Origin: Bradysia coprophila
Taxonomy: Eukaryota; Arthropoda; Insecta; Diptera; Sciaridae
Length of the DNA: 64,000 nucleotides
Reading direction: 5' to 3'
Assembly (NCBI RefSeq): GCF_014529535.1
Contig: NW_023503493.1
Span: forward strand, 19,624,001-19,688,000
The notes beneath the pieces were generated by a model that was not told the DNA's origin, ran no database searches, and saw only the letters and a program-made list of their open reading frames with translations. Position numbers and translations under genes: made by a program. Of the stretch, positions 1-13,600 are shown in pieces (position 1 is the stretch's first letter; every line of letters starts with the position of its first letter).

Positions 1-1590
1 TCGTAGTGACTCTCCGTTTATAGGTTATGTGTCCAAGAGTGATAATTTCGAATGCACTTCGCAACTTGTAAATTTGCAGTCTAGGTTTAATTCATTCGTT
101 ACTGACGAGTGTGTCAGCAGACCGATGCAAGAATATTCAGTTTAATTTGATACACTGCCCACTCAACACTGCAACCGATTATATGCAATCGAAAGTGACG
201 TTGTTTACAGCGACTGACAACAGCAGAATATGAAAGTGTGCACTGATGAAAGCTTTGACATTGATATAAAATCTTTTATTTCGAAAACAAATTCGATAAA
301 CGGGAAAATGAGTCCGTTTCTATGACGGTGTTTCTTTATAAAATTTTAGCCGTAAATCGTCGTCCGCGAGATTTATGATTTCTTACCGTTAACTTGTTTG
401 AAATGTTAAAATGTTTGAAATTTGAAGAAAACAGCCTGGAACTGAGTATATAATTAAGGGACTCTTGATTGCAAACGGCCCATAAAAGCATGGTATGGAG
501 GTAATATTCGTTTTTGAGTATATCATTGTGTATGCATCAAGGTAAAAATATGAATCTTGCCATGACTCTTCAGATATCTCAAAATCTATGACCCAGCTAA
601 AATTATTAACCTTTCACAGACGGCAAGCATATTAACAGCTTTACTATTCAAACTATTACTTCATTTGATCGAAGATTTTGAATGATTGACTTCAGAACTC
701 TTTTACTTCATTTTTTTCGAACATGCGTTTTGCTATATAAGACCTCATTAGTCAGAGCTTGCCGTTTATTATTGCTTTCGTTGTCGACAGGTTAATTATA
801 CCTACCTTTATACTATGACGGTTGATCTCACTGCTTTGAAGTTTTTCTTACGTCAGCATAATAGTTAATAACGTACGTCGGTGGTTTCAAATTTATTTTG
901 GCGAGTGAAAATTGTATACACTGCGAGCTTGAACATAGTCATGTACATGAAATAGTATTTTTGATTTTAGTAGAGTGCCTAGAGGGCAGTCCTGTGATTA
1001 AAAATCACATAAAATGAAAATCGAAAGTGCGGCAAAAATTTGTTAAAATAGTTACCCTCGCTGAACTTAGACTGCTGAAATGTGCGACCAGGACACTCTA
1101 TGTTAATTAGTTAGCCTAGCCTAAGTCTAAGTTTTATAACGATACCAAACATGATAAGTATCTTCACCAAGTGTATTTTTGCACCTAGGTCGTCCTACTA
1201 ACAAATTCTAGAAGAGGTATACTATTTTGGTAACTTTTCAATTTAATACTTCACCTTTTGGGTAAAATTAGTTTCTGCAGATATTCTACGTAATTCTAAA
1301 GAAAACCTAGCGTCGAGTGAGTTGCGTCCGGTTGATTTTGGTGGACCTCGAGTGCTTTGTCCTATATGATAATGAGAGTTTTCAAATGCTTTGTGTCGAA
1401 TTTTAAATAAAAACATAGCTAACGCCGCGCCGACCCGTACGAAACACCTATTCGTATCAAAAGCCTCTACTGTGAAACACTTCATTTTATTTACTTCATT
1501 CTCTTCTGAAAAGCTATTCGCCCTTTAAAATCACTTACATTATCTTTCTTTGCCTTGTTAGCATATACAAATAAATTGCCGGAGGCAATA
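1..1590. other. Gene-free stretch
   Basis: I see no convincing coding region on either strand. The longest reading frame (1243-1485, minus, 80 codons) has no recognisable domain and no splice partners. The sequence is AT-rich, with TATATA-type low complexity beginning near 1620. Confidence 0.5.
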
Positions 1591-2622
1591 TAGACAGCCC
1601 CGTACGAAGTCAACTTTCATAAATTTCTATTTAAACAGCTATATACCGCTATATTTACATATATTTTCCTATAAATAAACATTTCACAGATGAATATGCT
1701 ATTATATAGCTCTATATGCCTGTATATTGCTCAATATAGCTGTATATAGATATATATAGAAGTCCACATATGGGATTCCTAAAACCCCCCACACATAACC
1801 AATTACTTCTCTGGTACAGAAACTCTCTAAGTACCATTTTTCCCAAGATATTTCAATTTTACTAAAATCCAATATGGCCGCCGGAAGCCATTTTTTTAGG
1901 AGACCTGAAATAGTTCTGACGATTTACATTCGTTAATACCTTTCAAACAAAAAAATATTCATGAAATTCGGTCAAAATTTACTCGAGATATTGACAAAAT
2001 ACTCCACGTTCACTATATGGCCGAGTAGCCAGATAAGAGCTCACTCCAAGAGACCTAGCTCAGGCTCCGGAGAACATAATTTCAAAAACTTTTTTTTTCT
2101 TTGATTGGTACGGTCAATACCTATCTAATAAAGCTAAAACAGACGAAATATGTTCAAATGTGGCCGACCTACAAGCAAAAACTGCCTGTTTCACACCAAG
2201 GGGTCTAACTCACGAGTCGGTCATCCGATTTCCATAAACTTTTTTTTTTGTCGATCGGTATTATAAATACCTTTTATTTGACGTATCACTTACAAGTGTA
2301 ACGTTTAAATATCCGGAGATACCTTCGAAATACCGTAAAGCACTTATTGGGCCACAGCTCGGGAGGGGTCGATCCAAAATCACTCATCTTCGAACTTAGC
2401 CTGTCTTTTGACATTACCAAACGGGAAAAAAAAGAATTTTCAAAATCGGATGCGTTTTACTCAAGTTATCGTGCAGACAGACGGACAGACGGACATTTTT
2501 TTTCACTGATTTGGCATCTGTAGACAACCACAATATGTTTCCCCTTACTCAGGGAGTCCAATTCGACGTGTTACAAACGTATGCCTAAACCTATAAGACC
2601 CCAGTACTTCGTACGGGTCTAA
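1591..2622. mobile_element. Probable non-autonomous TIR element, about 1 kb
   Basis: The two ends carry CCCGTACGAAGT and its inverse ACTTCGTACGGG, set in short AGAC/GTCT outer ends. The interior has no long reading frame. It begins with a TATATA-rich stretch (1630-1760) and later contains a tandem CAGACGGA motif (about 2470-2495), common in insect interspersed repeats. I found no clear target-site duplication, so the exact borders are uncertain. The call rests only on the inverted ends and repeat-like composition. Confidence 0.45.
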
Positions 2623-2994
2623 TAACCGTCATCTTCCATCTCTTTTTTAATTGTTCTGTTGTGTAACAGATTAAAAGTGGCCAATACCAGTCCAGGATAC
2701 CATAGTCTCGACCAAAAATAATAATATTTCCAATTTAACACTTTAACAAATTAATTTTTATTCGTTTTAGCAATAATGTGTTAGATAAAAAAACGCCTTA
2801 AAATTAAGTTTAATGTTAAAAATGCAATAAAATAAATAACATATTTGTAGGCATGTCCCACTCTTTTCACAAGTTCTTTATAAGGAAGCCAGAAAACATT
2901 TAAAACTTTTATCACACCACAGAGCTTCAAAAATTTTCACCAAAATTATCCTTTATCATTTCCGATCATTTCGTTTTTTTTTCAACAAACCCGT

Positions 2995-3975
2995 TTACAA
3001 ACAACTTCCCGATAAAACTGTAATGCCAAACATGCACAGACCAACCGCTGCAATAGCGATTAAAGACCATAACAGTCCCCAGCATCTAGATGTTCCACAA
3101 AATTCTTCCGCAAACATCACCGCATCCGATTTCCCTTGTGCAGCATTGTTTATACTCTTGCATAATACGTCGTGAACACAGTCGTAAAGTGCGTGTAGAG
3201 TACAAATTGTACCAATAGCCAACATGACCCAACGTAATGGATGAATGCTCATTGTAACAAATTCTTCCAAGACCTGTATGGAATGGACGGAAACGTATAG
3301 CTTTGATGGAAGAAAGAGTCACACAGTTGAGTTATTACCCAAAGTCCAGCTGGAATGGCAGCCACAAGAAGAATCAAGAATCTCATTGTCAGTCCAAAGC
3401 AGCATTTCATTCCACACAACGTTGATTGCTGCAATCAATTAATTGGATTAGCAGTCGTACAGTTGATTTGCCCATCATGACAATAACCTTGATATGCAAT
3501 ACAATTGCGGTTATAAGACAAGCCACAATAAACACTCCAGCGGCGATCCTAGTCGGTAGTCGATCCCATGTCATAAGAATGAAAAACGAACCCCAGACCA
3601 CGGATCCTGTATATCCGGCAGAAAGAATTACCCATCGCACTCCACCTCGACTTCGAGTAACACCACCGAAATCTTCATTCACCTACACAATTTTGTCGTA
3701 GAGTAATTACTGGAGGATTGATCAAAATGTATCACGGTTACCTCGATTTTCAACACTTCACCACAAGTTAACCAGGTGGCTGATGCATGAGAAAATTCGT
3801 GAAGAAATACGGCGATTAGTTTTATTGGTGCGAGTATTGCTGATCTCCATAGCAGTGATGTTAAAATAGCTGTCACACCAATTACAACAAAAGCTTCGAT
3901 TTGCGATGTATTACAACAACAAAATCTCTCGTTGTAAATGTCCGCTCTTGGTGGCCAAAATCTGTTGTTACTCAT
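2995..3975 (-). CDS. M50B-like membrane metalloprotease family protein
   Basis: Four exons on the minus strand, 3975-3742, 3682-3488, 3428-3339 and 3273-2995, all joined in phase 0 with GT-AG introns of 59-65 nt, give 265 residues. Residues 59-63 read HEFSH, an HExxH zinc-binding motif inside a hydrophobic segment, as in site-2-protease-like (M50) enzymes. Further hydrophobic segments occur in exons 2, 3 and 4, so this is a multipass membrane protein. The size and the N-terminal HExxH fit the M50B-like group found in plants, fungi and some animals. Its substrate is not known to me. The start is the first ATG of exon 1, 5 bases after an in-frame-free leader; the reading frame is open further upstream but without better support. 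A possible poly(A) signal lies at 2757-2762. Confidence 0.82.
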
Positions 3976-6127
3976 CTTAAAAACACTAATAAGATTCCAA
4001 CTACAATCGACGTCAATCAATTTCGTATTTTTGTTTATTTTTATATTCTATGATGTCATTAACTTTCACTGTCATTGATCGTGTAGAACCTGAAACGATC
4101 ATTTTATTCGGGTGTACAGAGTAAAAATATATTTTCGAAAAATCGTGCACTATGCATGCAATTTTTCATGAATAGAATAATTATTTGAAAGTGATTTATG
4201 GTTCGGTTTGATGCATACCTTTAACATTAAATTTGAAGATGACTGAAGTGTAACAGTAAAGATTCGTCTTTGTAGCTCCACTGAAAATAATTGACTAACT
4301 ACCAAACAGTTACAGCGAATAAAAATGGGTTTCCTATCTTATCTTATCGAAAATCCGTAGAATGATATTCGATAACATTTTAGCCGAATAATTAAGTTTA
4401 CATAAATACCAAAGCCATCGAAGCAGATGCAACCGTAGGTTTGATTTCAGTTCAATTCAAGAAAATGATAAAATTGAAGCAGTGCTGTGAATTAAACAGT
4501 ATTTCAATGTTCTTGTAAAGAAATACAAAAATTTATAGATTTACAACTAAACATCTTAGTTAGAAATCAATTTTTTGCTTCTATTTTTGAAAAGGCAACC
4601 TTCCGATAAATTAGTTGCCTAAAACATTCTCATGAGCATTCAAATCTTTTATGATCCTTTAGTTCATGTGGAAAGCTCACAAACGAAGAATAGCGCCACG
4701 TCTATGTTCTTCCACTGCAACTAGTCTATGATTAGGGCATAATTAAGGGTGTCACAATTTGTATTTGATATGAACAGGATAAGGAAATAAATTGCCGAAA
4801 ACACACTCATTGCCATGGCTGATAAATTGCATTTATATGAAATAATGATGTCTCAGCTTCTGATTTAAAAAATTTAATACATTCATGGCGAAGGCGAAAG
4901 TGGTCAATTAAGTTGAGCACAGTGTATTTCGTTTTTTGCAGGCAGTCCTTTTTAACGGAAACATTTCAAATGGCTTTAAAAATCATGTCGAATATATTTC
5001 ACAAAAACATGTTGATAGCTTCTATATTGGTAAGAAGAAAGGTCATTATAAGTGTCCTAAAGTATCCTACATAAACTTATTAACCGGTTACATACGGCTA
5101 TCACCTGTTATCGATAACGACAGCAGGAATAAAAGGACAGACTCTACCAAATGCCTTTACCGTTCATTAAATCGAGCAAAGACATTGTTCAATATCTTAC
5201 TTCTTTGATCAAGTATCGTCGAAAGATTGATGACAAAATTTTAATTCAACAATTTACAGTCATAGACTTTCAAATAAGTGCCGCATTTCGTTTCAGATGA
5301 TCCACTCATACAAACAAATATGTTTTTACGTCTTTAAACGGTTTTACCACCATCAAGCGCATGCTTGTACATTGTATCAACAAGTGTTAGCACATTTGTT
5401 TTCTTAGTGAATCAGCTGAAAAGCAGCTGAATCAAAATGCGCTACTCATTTCAAAGTCGCTGACTGTATACATACGTACAAGGTTGTTGTACTAGTCATC
5501 TAATCATCTAAACTAATCAACTAGCCATCTCTTATGTATGTCGTCGCTGACGGGGTTACCAAACCTCCCAATGGTTTCTTGACAATAAAGACAACAAATA
5601 ATTTGTGTAGATACTTAGCTTTGGAAAATGTTTAGAAATAATTTGTAAAAAAGACTTAACTCACATCAAATCTACTACATAAGGTTTCTTGAAATATGAC
5701 TGTTGAAATAGTCATAAAAGACTTAAGTCGAGAAAGTGACGACAAATAATTTGCATAACAGACTTAAGTCCCACATGCAAATTAGGGAAGAAAAGAAATG
5801 ACGTACTTAATAAGAGGTTATATATGATTTCAGTCTATAAAAGATTAAAGGCTGATCCACCCTGACCCTGATCCTCTTCAAATCGTTTTTTGACATAGCT
5901 ATATGGAATGGTTTGATTCATCGCAAAATTCTAATAAAAATGTTGGACATTTTTGAAATTCTCATTGCTGCAACAGCAACACACACCACATTCAATCGGA
6001 GCCTTATCTTATCTGCGAATTACTCACAATTGAAATACCACTAAATATGACTGCATTCAAATTATAAATTGAATTTTCGTCGCGTTAGTCGTATTACACA
6101 CAGCGCGAATCGATAGACTAAAGTAAA
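3976..6127. other. Intergenic, no gene seen
   Basis: The only sizeable reading frame (4936-5208, plus, 90 codons) shows no domain and low-complexity composition. Near 5595-5785 the phrases ACAAATAATTTG and AAGACTTAA recur two or three times at irregular spacing, suggesting a degraded repeat. This stretch should hold the divergent promoters of the M50B-like gene (minus) and the lipid-binding gene (plus). Confidence 0.5.
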
Positions 6128-7062
6128 ATGTCTAAGACCATTGATTTCAACAAATTGAAAGATGGCATCATCGACGCAGGCACAGAACTTGTATCGAAGG
6201 TGATTTTTCCCGATTTTTACTGTTGAAATTAATTATGAAATTGTAGTGTTGAATTCAGATAATTAAAGATGCAACTGATGGTGCTGTGACTGTACAATCA
6301 ATCGTAAATGGTCAAATTAAAGTCGATGCTAATGCATATGTTGACAAGGCAGTCTCTCTCCTGAACGATAAATTGGAAAGCAATAATTTGGATACGTCCG
6401 AACTTCCAGATGTGGACGTTAATTTTGAACATAATGTTGCATGCGGAATCATTATACCTGGTACCGCAGACATACAGGACGGCAGTATCAGTGGATTAGC
6501 TAATTTTTGTCGAACTGGCGATTCGGAACTAAACATTAATGTAAGCCAAAAAGCAATTTTTATTTCGATAAATCTTATTTCTCTTCAATTCTATTTACTC
6601 CAGGCATTAAGTAGTCCCATGATTTCGGCCCGTGCACGAATTGGAATACGAAACACCAACGTAGAATACTCAGGAAAGGTCACATTAATGTGTTTCGGTC
6701 CTCAATTCAAAATCATGGGCATATTAGCCGATATTTCACTTGATATTGACCTTGTAGTAGAAAAAAACTTGGTCGTGACTGTGAATAAGTTTGGAGTTTC
6801 AAGTGACGGTGATTTAAAATTACAATTTCAAAATCTTGATAACTTTGACTATCTACCGGAAAAGGTAAATTTGTCTTTTTTTGTGAATTCACTTGTGTTG
6901 TCACCTCTTGGCATGATGGAAAGTTGCTAACAAATCGATTTCTACTTTCAGATATCGCAGGAGTTAAAAACTGGTATTAAGAAGACCGTGCTGGAATACT
7001 TGGAAAATTCGATGAGAGAACGATTGGAAACTGTAATTTCGTCACTGCCATTGACGGCATGA
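6128..7062 (+). CDS. TULIP-fold, group-7-allergen/JHBP-like lipid-binding protein
   Basis: Exons 6128-6199, 6259-6540, 6604-6864 and 6952-7062 join in phase 0 to 241 residues. The protein starts MSKTIDFNKLKDGIIDAG, without an obvious signal peptide. It has alternating hydrophobic beta-strand patterns, a central stretch of short strands (residues about 120-200) and an amphipathic C-terminal helix. This pattern and length resemble arthropod proteins of the mite group 7 allergen / juvenile-hormone-binding / BPI-like (TULIP) superfamily, which bind hydrophobic ligands. The assignment is from overall pattern only, since the family has no short catalytic motif. The 63-nt intron at 6541-6603 has no in-frame stop, so retention would add 21 residues. 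An AATAAA lies at 7345-7350. Confidence 0.6.
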
Positions 7063-7082
7063 AATTTGTGAAAATACTTTTT

Positions 7083-7251
7083 TTACAGCCATGCACACTT
7101 AAAGGTACCGCCTTATTATAAATTTCTTATTTCTCTTTATACGCTTGCTTCTGTCATTTCTTTATATACTCGTTATGGAGAAATGAGAGAAGTTGGAGAA
7201 ATAAGAGAAATAAGAAATTTTTAATAAGGCGGTACCTTTAAATGGCTGTAA
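7083..7251. repeat. Hairpin MITE in the 3' UTR of the lipid-binding gene
   Basis: Arms starting ACAGCCAT and AAAGGTACCGCC at 7083-7136 are mirrored at about 7190-7251 (GGCGGTACCTTT then ATGGCTGT). The whole 170-bp stretch is therefore one imperfect inverted repeat. It lies between the stop codon (7062) and the first good AATAAA (7345), so it should be in the mature transcript. Confidence 0.7.
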
Positions 7252-7344
7252 TGAATGAATGAACAATGATGATTCACTATTGTTTACTAAAATTTTATTA
7301 CGATGGCTGGGTGTGCCGATTACTGCTGAAAACTGAAAACGCAA

Positions 7345-7350
7345 AATAAA
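7345..7350 (+). terminator. Poly(A) signal for the 6128-7062 gene
   Basis: AATAAA, 283 bases after the stop codon, is the first canonical signal after the hairpin repeat. Confidence 0.4.
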
Positions 7351-7584
7351 ATTTGCTTACCTCATTACCTTCCATTCTGTTTAGATGCGTATGTAGCTGG
7401 CATTTCCTTTCTGTCTCACTGAGAAGTTCAAAACATTTCTTTTACATTTTCCGATGCTTTCAAATTTTTTATTTTCACAGATACTACAGCGATTTATCAA
7501 TGATTTTACTGAGTATTCCATAAAAAATGTCAGTTTCCTTATCTAATATTTTTATTCCGAGAGAATCGATTCTTAAGTTTCTGT

Positions 7585-7590
7585 TTTATT
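7585..7590 (-). terminator. Poly(A) signal for Ube4B
   Basis: TTTATT on the plus strand reads AATAAA on the minus strand, 75 bases downstream of the Ube4B stop. Confidence 0.5.
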
Positions 7591-7664
7591 TAAGTTCATG
7601 GTGGATTGTTGTGTTTTAGAAAGTAAAGAAAAACCAACACTAAGCCCTACAATTAATTACATTT

Positions 7665-10600
7665 TTAACTCTTCACATTGGGATTCACACTCATCTGCAG
7701 CTTCTTATCTCGTTTTTCACGCTTCCATGCGATGATGCGCTCTTTTAGCTCGACATCTGGAAGAAAAATTACAACTTTTTAGTAGAAGCCGTAATTTAAA
7801 CTGAGGTGAAAAAAGTTTTGATTTTTATGGAATTTTTGAATCGCGCAGAACATGAGGCTGTATTAAGGACCTTCACTGAAGGTGGTTCAAATCAATTTGT
7901 AAATAATGTAAACATGTAAACATTGCCAAAATCAAGAGTTTTATTTATGACGGCAAAGAAAATTACGAAGTACAAAAGGGCTCATAGGATTACGATGCCT
8001 TGTGTTTGTTGTGTAATTGATGGAATTCGAAGCAGACGGTAAGGGCAAAGTGTTTGCCTATGTTCAAAGATGACGAATCCACAATAAAAAATTTGTCTGT
8101 CCGTCTGTCTGCCTGTCACGTCGTTGTCTTGGCTAAGGCTTTAAGGTCTTTTGGGGACATTTACGGGAAAATAAACGATGGCAATGTGAATGAAACGGCA
8201 AAAGATAGGGATCCAGGGAAAAAAAGTTGTTTCAAATCGGGTGAGTGGACCATGAGTTAGGGCCCTAGAAGTGAAAGGCTACTCGGCCCTAAGTATATTT
8301 TGCAATATTTTTGTTTCATTTGGAGGGTAACCGAAGCGCGAAAAACGTTTCCAATTTGTGTCCCTGGACTGAGGCCGCTCCCTGTCCCTATGTGTATTTT
8401 GCATATAAATCGAGTAAATCTCATCCATTTTTGCTAGTTTTTGTCTTATGTGGAAGGTAATTGAATACCGTATAGAATGTGGTGAGAAAAACGTTTCAAA
8501 TTTGGGTCCTAGGACTAAGGCTGCGCCTTGACATGAACGTTGGAACTTTGGTAGCACAAAGTGTCAAAATATATAAAGAGACTCCGCAAAAAAAATATTT
8601 GAATCTTACCAGCAAGTAACATTTCTTCAGTTAATGGTTGTCGATTGAACGGATCTGTATTGCTATTAAGCAAATGTCGTGTGATAATTGAACGATCCAT
8701 CACTTTTCCACTCGGCAACAAAACTGGATCACACATTAGCGTGTCCATCAGGGGATCACGGAATTCATCTGGAGCATCGGCGTACTCGTCTTCATTTTCT
8801 TGATTTGCGACTAAACGGATTGAATGATCACAGAATGATTAATGTAAAACGGTTATTTATGTAACTAAGGCCACACATACCATAAATATCGTGGGCCTGT
8901 GCCATTAGATGTCGGAATTGTTCCACTTCGACAACCGAACGAATTTGTAATCGTTGAATGCGATCAGCGGCATCCGCAAATAGATGTACTTCAAATGAAC
9001 GTTCATCGGCCGCCAGCGATGCAGCAAATTTATCACAATTCAAATGTAAATAAATATCGAAAATTTGTCCGAGCAGTTTTCGGGGTTCCCAGCCATACAT
9101 CGCCGGACTTCTAACCTTTAAATTATTACACTTTGGTCCGCACAATTGATGCAGATTATAGTTCAACATCGATGTCAAACGATCCACCAATTCGGAACGT
9201 AAAAATGGTTCCTTAATATCAACGGTTAGATAGTGAAACATGTCCACCGTTTCCTTAGCCAACGTTAGATACGATCGACACTGTCTTTCGTCCTGGCTCA
9301 ATTGGCGCTGGCGTTGATGCTGATTTTCGGTCCCGATTGCGGCCCATTCCGTTTCATTCATCATTAGCGCTTGTGTCTCATGGATTCGTTTCAAATAAAC
9401 AAGACATTCGTCCAGTAGGAAGGTTGTGTCATTCATGAGCATATTGATGAATTTGACAAATTGTTTTCCAGTCTTCGATTCGTCAATCATGGCCTGACGG
9501 TGAATTGCACTTTCCCACATGCCCTTGAACAGGTGACTTATATGGTATCTGGTGTGAAGGAATTTGTTTTCGATGTTACTTCCATTGCTACAGAAATTTC
9601 GAATGAATAACGTCGACTCACCTTATTGTAAATTTATCATAAAACTCAGTACTTTGTCCGGTGGTTTCAATATCAGTGTAGAATTTCATAAGAGAGCTAA
9701 TCAGGACCGTTTGAGCGAGTCCATGGTTCATTATCTGTGTTAAAATAATAGAAAAATGTTCGTTAGGCCGAATTCAGTTGTTCCTTTTGGCATATACTTA
9801 CAGCCGAATGCAATGCGGTATTGGAGTGAACGTTTAACGATACAATGAATAACACTTCAACCAATTTCGCCGTGACATAGGGATTCTTGATACATTGTGG
9901 GGCGCAAATACACGTCAGCAACCACGTGATGATTGAGTGATCGAAAACTTCACCGATAATTTGCGGAGTGTATCTGATTAACGAAAGGGAATAACATTAA
10001 TGCAATTCGTTCCCTCTCGTCTTACAACAATCGACTTACTGCATTGCGAATAGTAGGAAATCGGCAATATCCTCCACATACCATTCGGGCAGTGCTGAAA
10101 ATGCTTCCGTTGGTTTAATTATATTCGGTGCAATGCTGGTTATGAACGGGCCCTCGGGCTTACGGCCTTCCATTTGATATAAGATGAACTCGCATACCGT
10201 ACTGTAGAAGTGGAAACATTGACGAATTACGTGCGGGTCAATGAGACCAATATCACAGCAGACTTTAGATCTGAAATTAAGTTTAGGATTCGATTTGGAA
10301 TATTTACTCTTAGGGTCAAACACAAACAATGAGACTCACTTGTTGAGTTTCTTCAGTTGATGATTCCATCGCTCAATGAGATCCTTATTCCTACCAGCAT
10401 TCACAGAATTTTCCCAGTGTGATTTGGTGTTATTCAGTTCCTGTAACATACGACGAATTTCTTTGATCGCTCGTAGACGTTTGTTGTAACGCTGAATAGC
10501 TGGCAGTATAGCTAAGTGATGACCATGAAGTGTGAGGAACCAGCAATGTGTTTGGAAATTAACTTGTTCCCATTTTACACCAGAAAGACCGTTTCCTAAT

Positions 10601-13600
10601 CGAGATGCAGAAGTTTAATTTGTGAATTTGAATTTCCATTCGATCGTCTTACTTAGCGAATCAGTCCACTCCTTGTACTCAGTCTCATCGTAACGCAATT
10701 TCGTGTCCTTGGAAATATTGATCATGGACTCCCAATGAAAGGGATACATTGGATCGACGCGTTCGAGTTTGATTTTAATCGAAAGTTTCTGCAGCACACA
10801 CATTACATTGATCATGAAACCGTCTCGGGCTAGGGTTTTATCATCAGCATGAAATTGAGTGCGCTTATCGTTGTGCTTCAAAATCGCTGAGAAATACATC
10901 AACACCCCATTACGACTTTCCACGTTCTTCAATAGATTATGGAAAACCGTGTGCAGTGTTGCACGCATGCCTTCCAATTGCTGAAAGCCACAAATTATTT
11001 TTATGAATAAATTCACTTCATTATAATGGTCGTCTCACCGATCGTAGATTATCCGAGACATGTTCGATTTCCGGCTTCGATTCGTCGTCCAACAATCGTG
11101 GATTATCCTCAGAAAACACTGACATCGACAGAAATGGTCCCAAGAAGCTTGTTCTGGTGATTTCACGTCCGGTATATTCTGTCGTTAGTGTTGGATAGAA
11201 GTTCTTCTTTTTCGCTATTAAATTGCAAACTGGTCGAACATTTGGCTCATTGATTAAGGTGACGTTTAGCAATTCGTTCAGTGCAAAAATCGGTGTTGCA
11301 TTGAGTTTTCCATCAGTCGCTGTGTTGGATTGCATGTATAGGTTCAGGCTATTGACCACTTCATCGAAAATTGCATTGAAATCGCTTGGATTTTTGGAAC
11401 TCTCGTCTACGATGTAACGAAGAAAATCGGATGGAATATCATTTTGAAGCAGCAGCTGAAGTAGAGGACTTTTCCCTGAACGTTTTGGTGAGTCCTTGGT
11501 CATTGGTCGTAATTTATTTACCAGGAGCATTATTGTGTACCGAATGATTTGTAGCTTAACATTGCCAATCATTGTCAGTATATCCCGGAGTGTAACACTA
11601 TCGAATTTCTTAGCCGCATGGGCATCGCTGTACTTGACAAATTGTTGTTCGCAACGAGTAAATGCGCCCATAAAATATTTGAAAACAGCTTCGTTTGCTG
11701 GATTAAATGGCTGCAACATTGGTACTGGACAGTCGGCAGCACTCGATGAGCTTGCTGATTTCCACTTATCATTTTCCGGTGAATCCTTCACGTCAACCAA
11801 TTTACCTTCAAAATATTCGATTGCGATTTCAACCAGAATCTGCGATGCCAAATCTTCGTAATTTATCGATGCACTGGCATCGTCTTCAGAGCGATTAAAT
11901 GCCGTTTCTGATACGATGATTTTTCCCACACAGTAATCATCCCAAAATGCATCCAAAATACGCGACAAACACAAGGTTCGTTCATCGACTGCTGGTTCTT
12001 CGGGTTGGAATTGTTTTTCAGATCTTTTTTGCGCCGACTGATGAGTGTCTTCGGTTTCCATTCTCTCAACAGCTGCTACAGTTTCGCAACAATTTTCGTC
12101 GATTTCCATTCGATTGGATTCAGACTCGCACTCTGTTGGAATATTGTCCACATTTCGATTAAGGACATTCTCGTCCTGTTTGATTAAACGAGAAGTACCA
12201 GCCAAATTCGATGTTTTGATTACTGAAATTTTGTAATTATTTTATCTAAAGTTCAAATTGAATAAATTCATCAAAGCCTCTTACATAGTGATTCTTCGTT
12301 ATTGTTAAATATGCAGTCTGTCTTCTGTCGAACATCTACATCCTCATCGAATTTGATTTGCTTTTGCTTATGTTCATTTTCATCAATCTCTATCGATCCA
12401 TGCGTTGTCGATGATATTTTATTCTTTTGAGCATCAAATGTTAAATCGTCTTTTGAGTGGGTAGGTTCAATTGTCGGTGGTTCACTTAGTGGCGGTGGTG
12501 ACTGTACCACAGGTGCGATGCCGAGTCGTCGCAGACGACGGGCTCTCATCTGTTCATTCATAAAAAGATAGCATCAGTGGGAATTCTACATTTTAACACT
12601 TTCGAGCAAATTATTATAACAAAAAGCTTAATAATTTATTATAACTATTTTGGATCAAAAAAATTTCGGACATCTTAAAAACAGGCACTGGTTGAGAAAG
12701 TAAGAACTAACACTGGCCAAAGTCCCTTACATCTTAATATATATTGAGTTACTTCGCTACATGTTATACCAGGTAATGATTTCAGTTTGTACCTGCTGCA
12801 GCTAATCCTATTTTTGATGTTTTTAATGCCATTATAATGCCATTTCAGGCAGCCTTGAAGATGATCTGTGATAATGTGACTACTATCCTTGCATGTTTAA
12901 TCAAAAACCGAGCATTGGTCTTTGTATTTTACAATAATTTGATTTTGAAACAGTGCAAGAAAATTACAATTGACAATGGTACAGACGGTGGGATATAAGA
13001 AAAAAAAACATCTAGAGTTGGTGACTTTGCCATGATTTTGTTAATGGTCCACGGTGGAGTTGGACAAACTTAAATAGAGTCGCGATATCACCTTTGATTT
13101 TTCTTCATGTTCTTATTGAGGGACTCGAGTACTATAGGGAACCACATTCAGATCGCAGACCCATCCACCCGTTTCGGAGAACTGGCACTCATGGCAGTGC
13201 GGGACCGACGAGTCAATTTGAATACATATTGTTATCGCAACGGATAGAGGGACTAATTCGAAACTAATTCGTGTTGAAATGGCTTCACTCGACAAGCTGA
13301 CCACGTAGCTACAGCCTGCTAAAGTCAAAAATTCGACATTTTTAAATGATATGTCCAAGATGTAGAGAGTCTGATACTCTTTGGATGGCGATATTGGTAG
13401 AGGATTCCATGCTCTATTAAACCCCGAGAATGGATTTTACAAAATTTGTCGGAATTGTACAATATTTGAAAAAGTTTATTTTCATCATCTTTGGCGAAAC
13501 TTGAACTCCTCTGTGATACACAGGTAGACACTTCTTGCAACAAAACAATAATGCCTGATCAGCCTGTAGTCTTAACTTTACAACGATACTAAACGTGCCA

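Noticed and set aside
1630-1760. CRISPR-like or regulatory array
   Set aside because: Only TATATA low-complexity sequence; no regular repeat-spacer structure, and the genome is eukaryotic.
4936-5208. Small gene of 90 codons
   Set aside because: No domain, no good neighbours or splice sites, composition like the surrounding AT-rich DNA.
12551-12561. ATG at 12561 as the Ube4B start
   Set aside because: It lies within the acceptor region of intron 1; splicing to MSELTPEE gives the conserved N-terminus.
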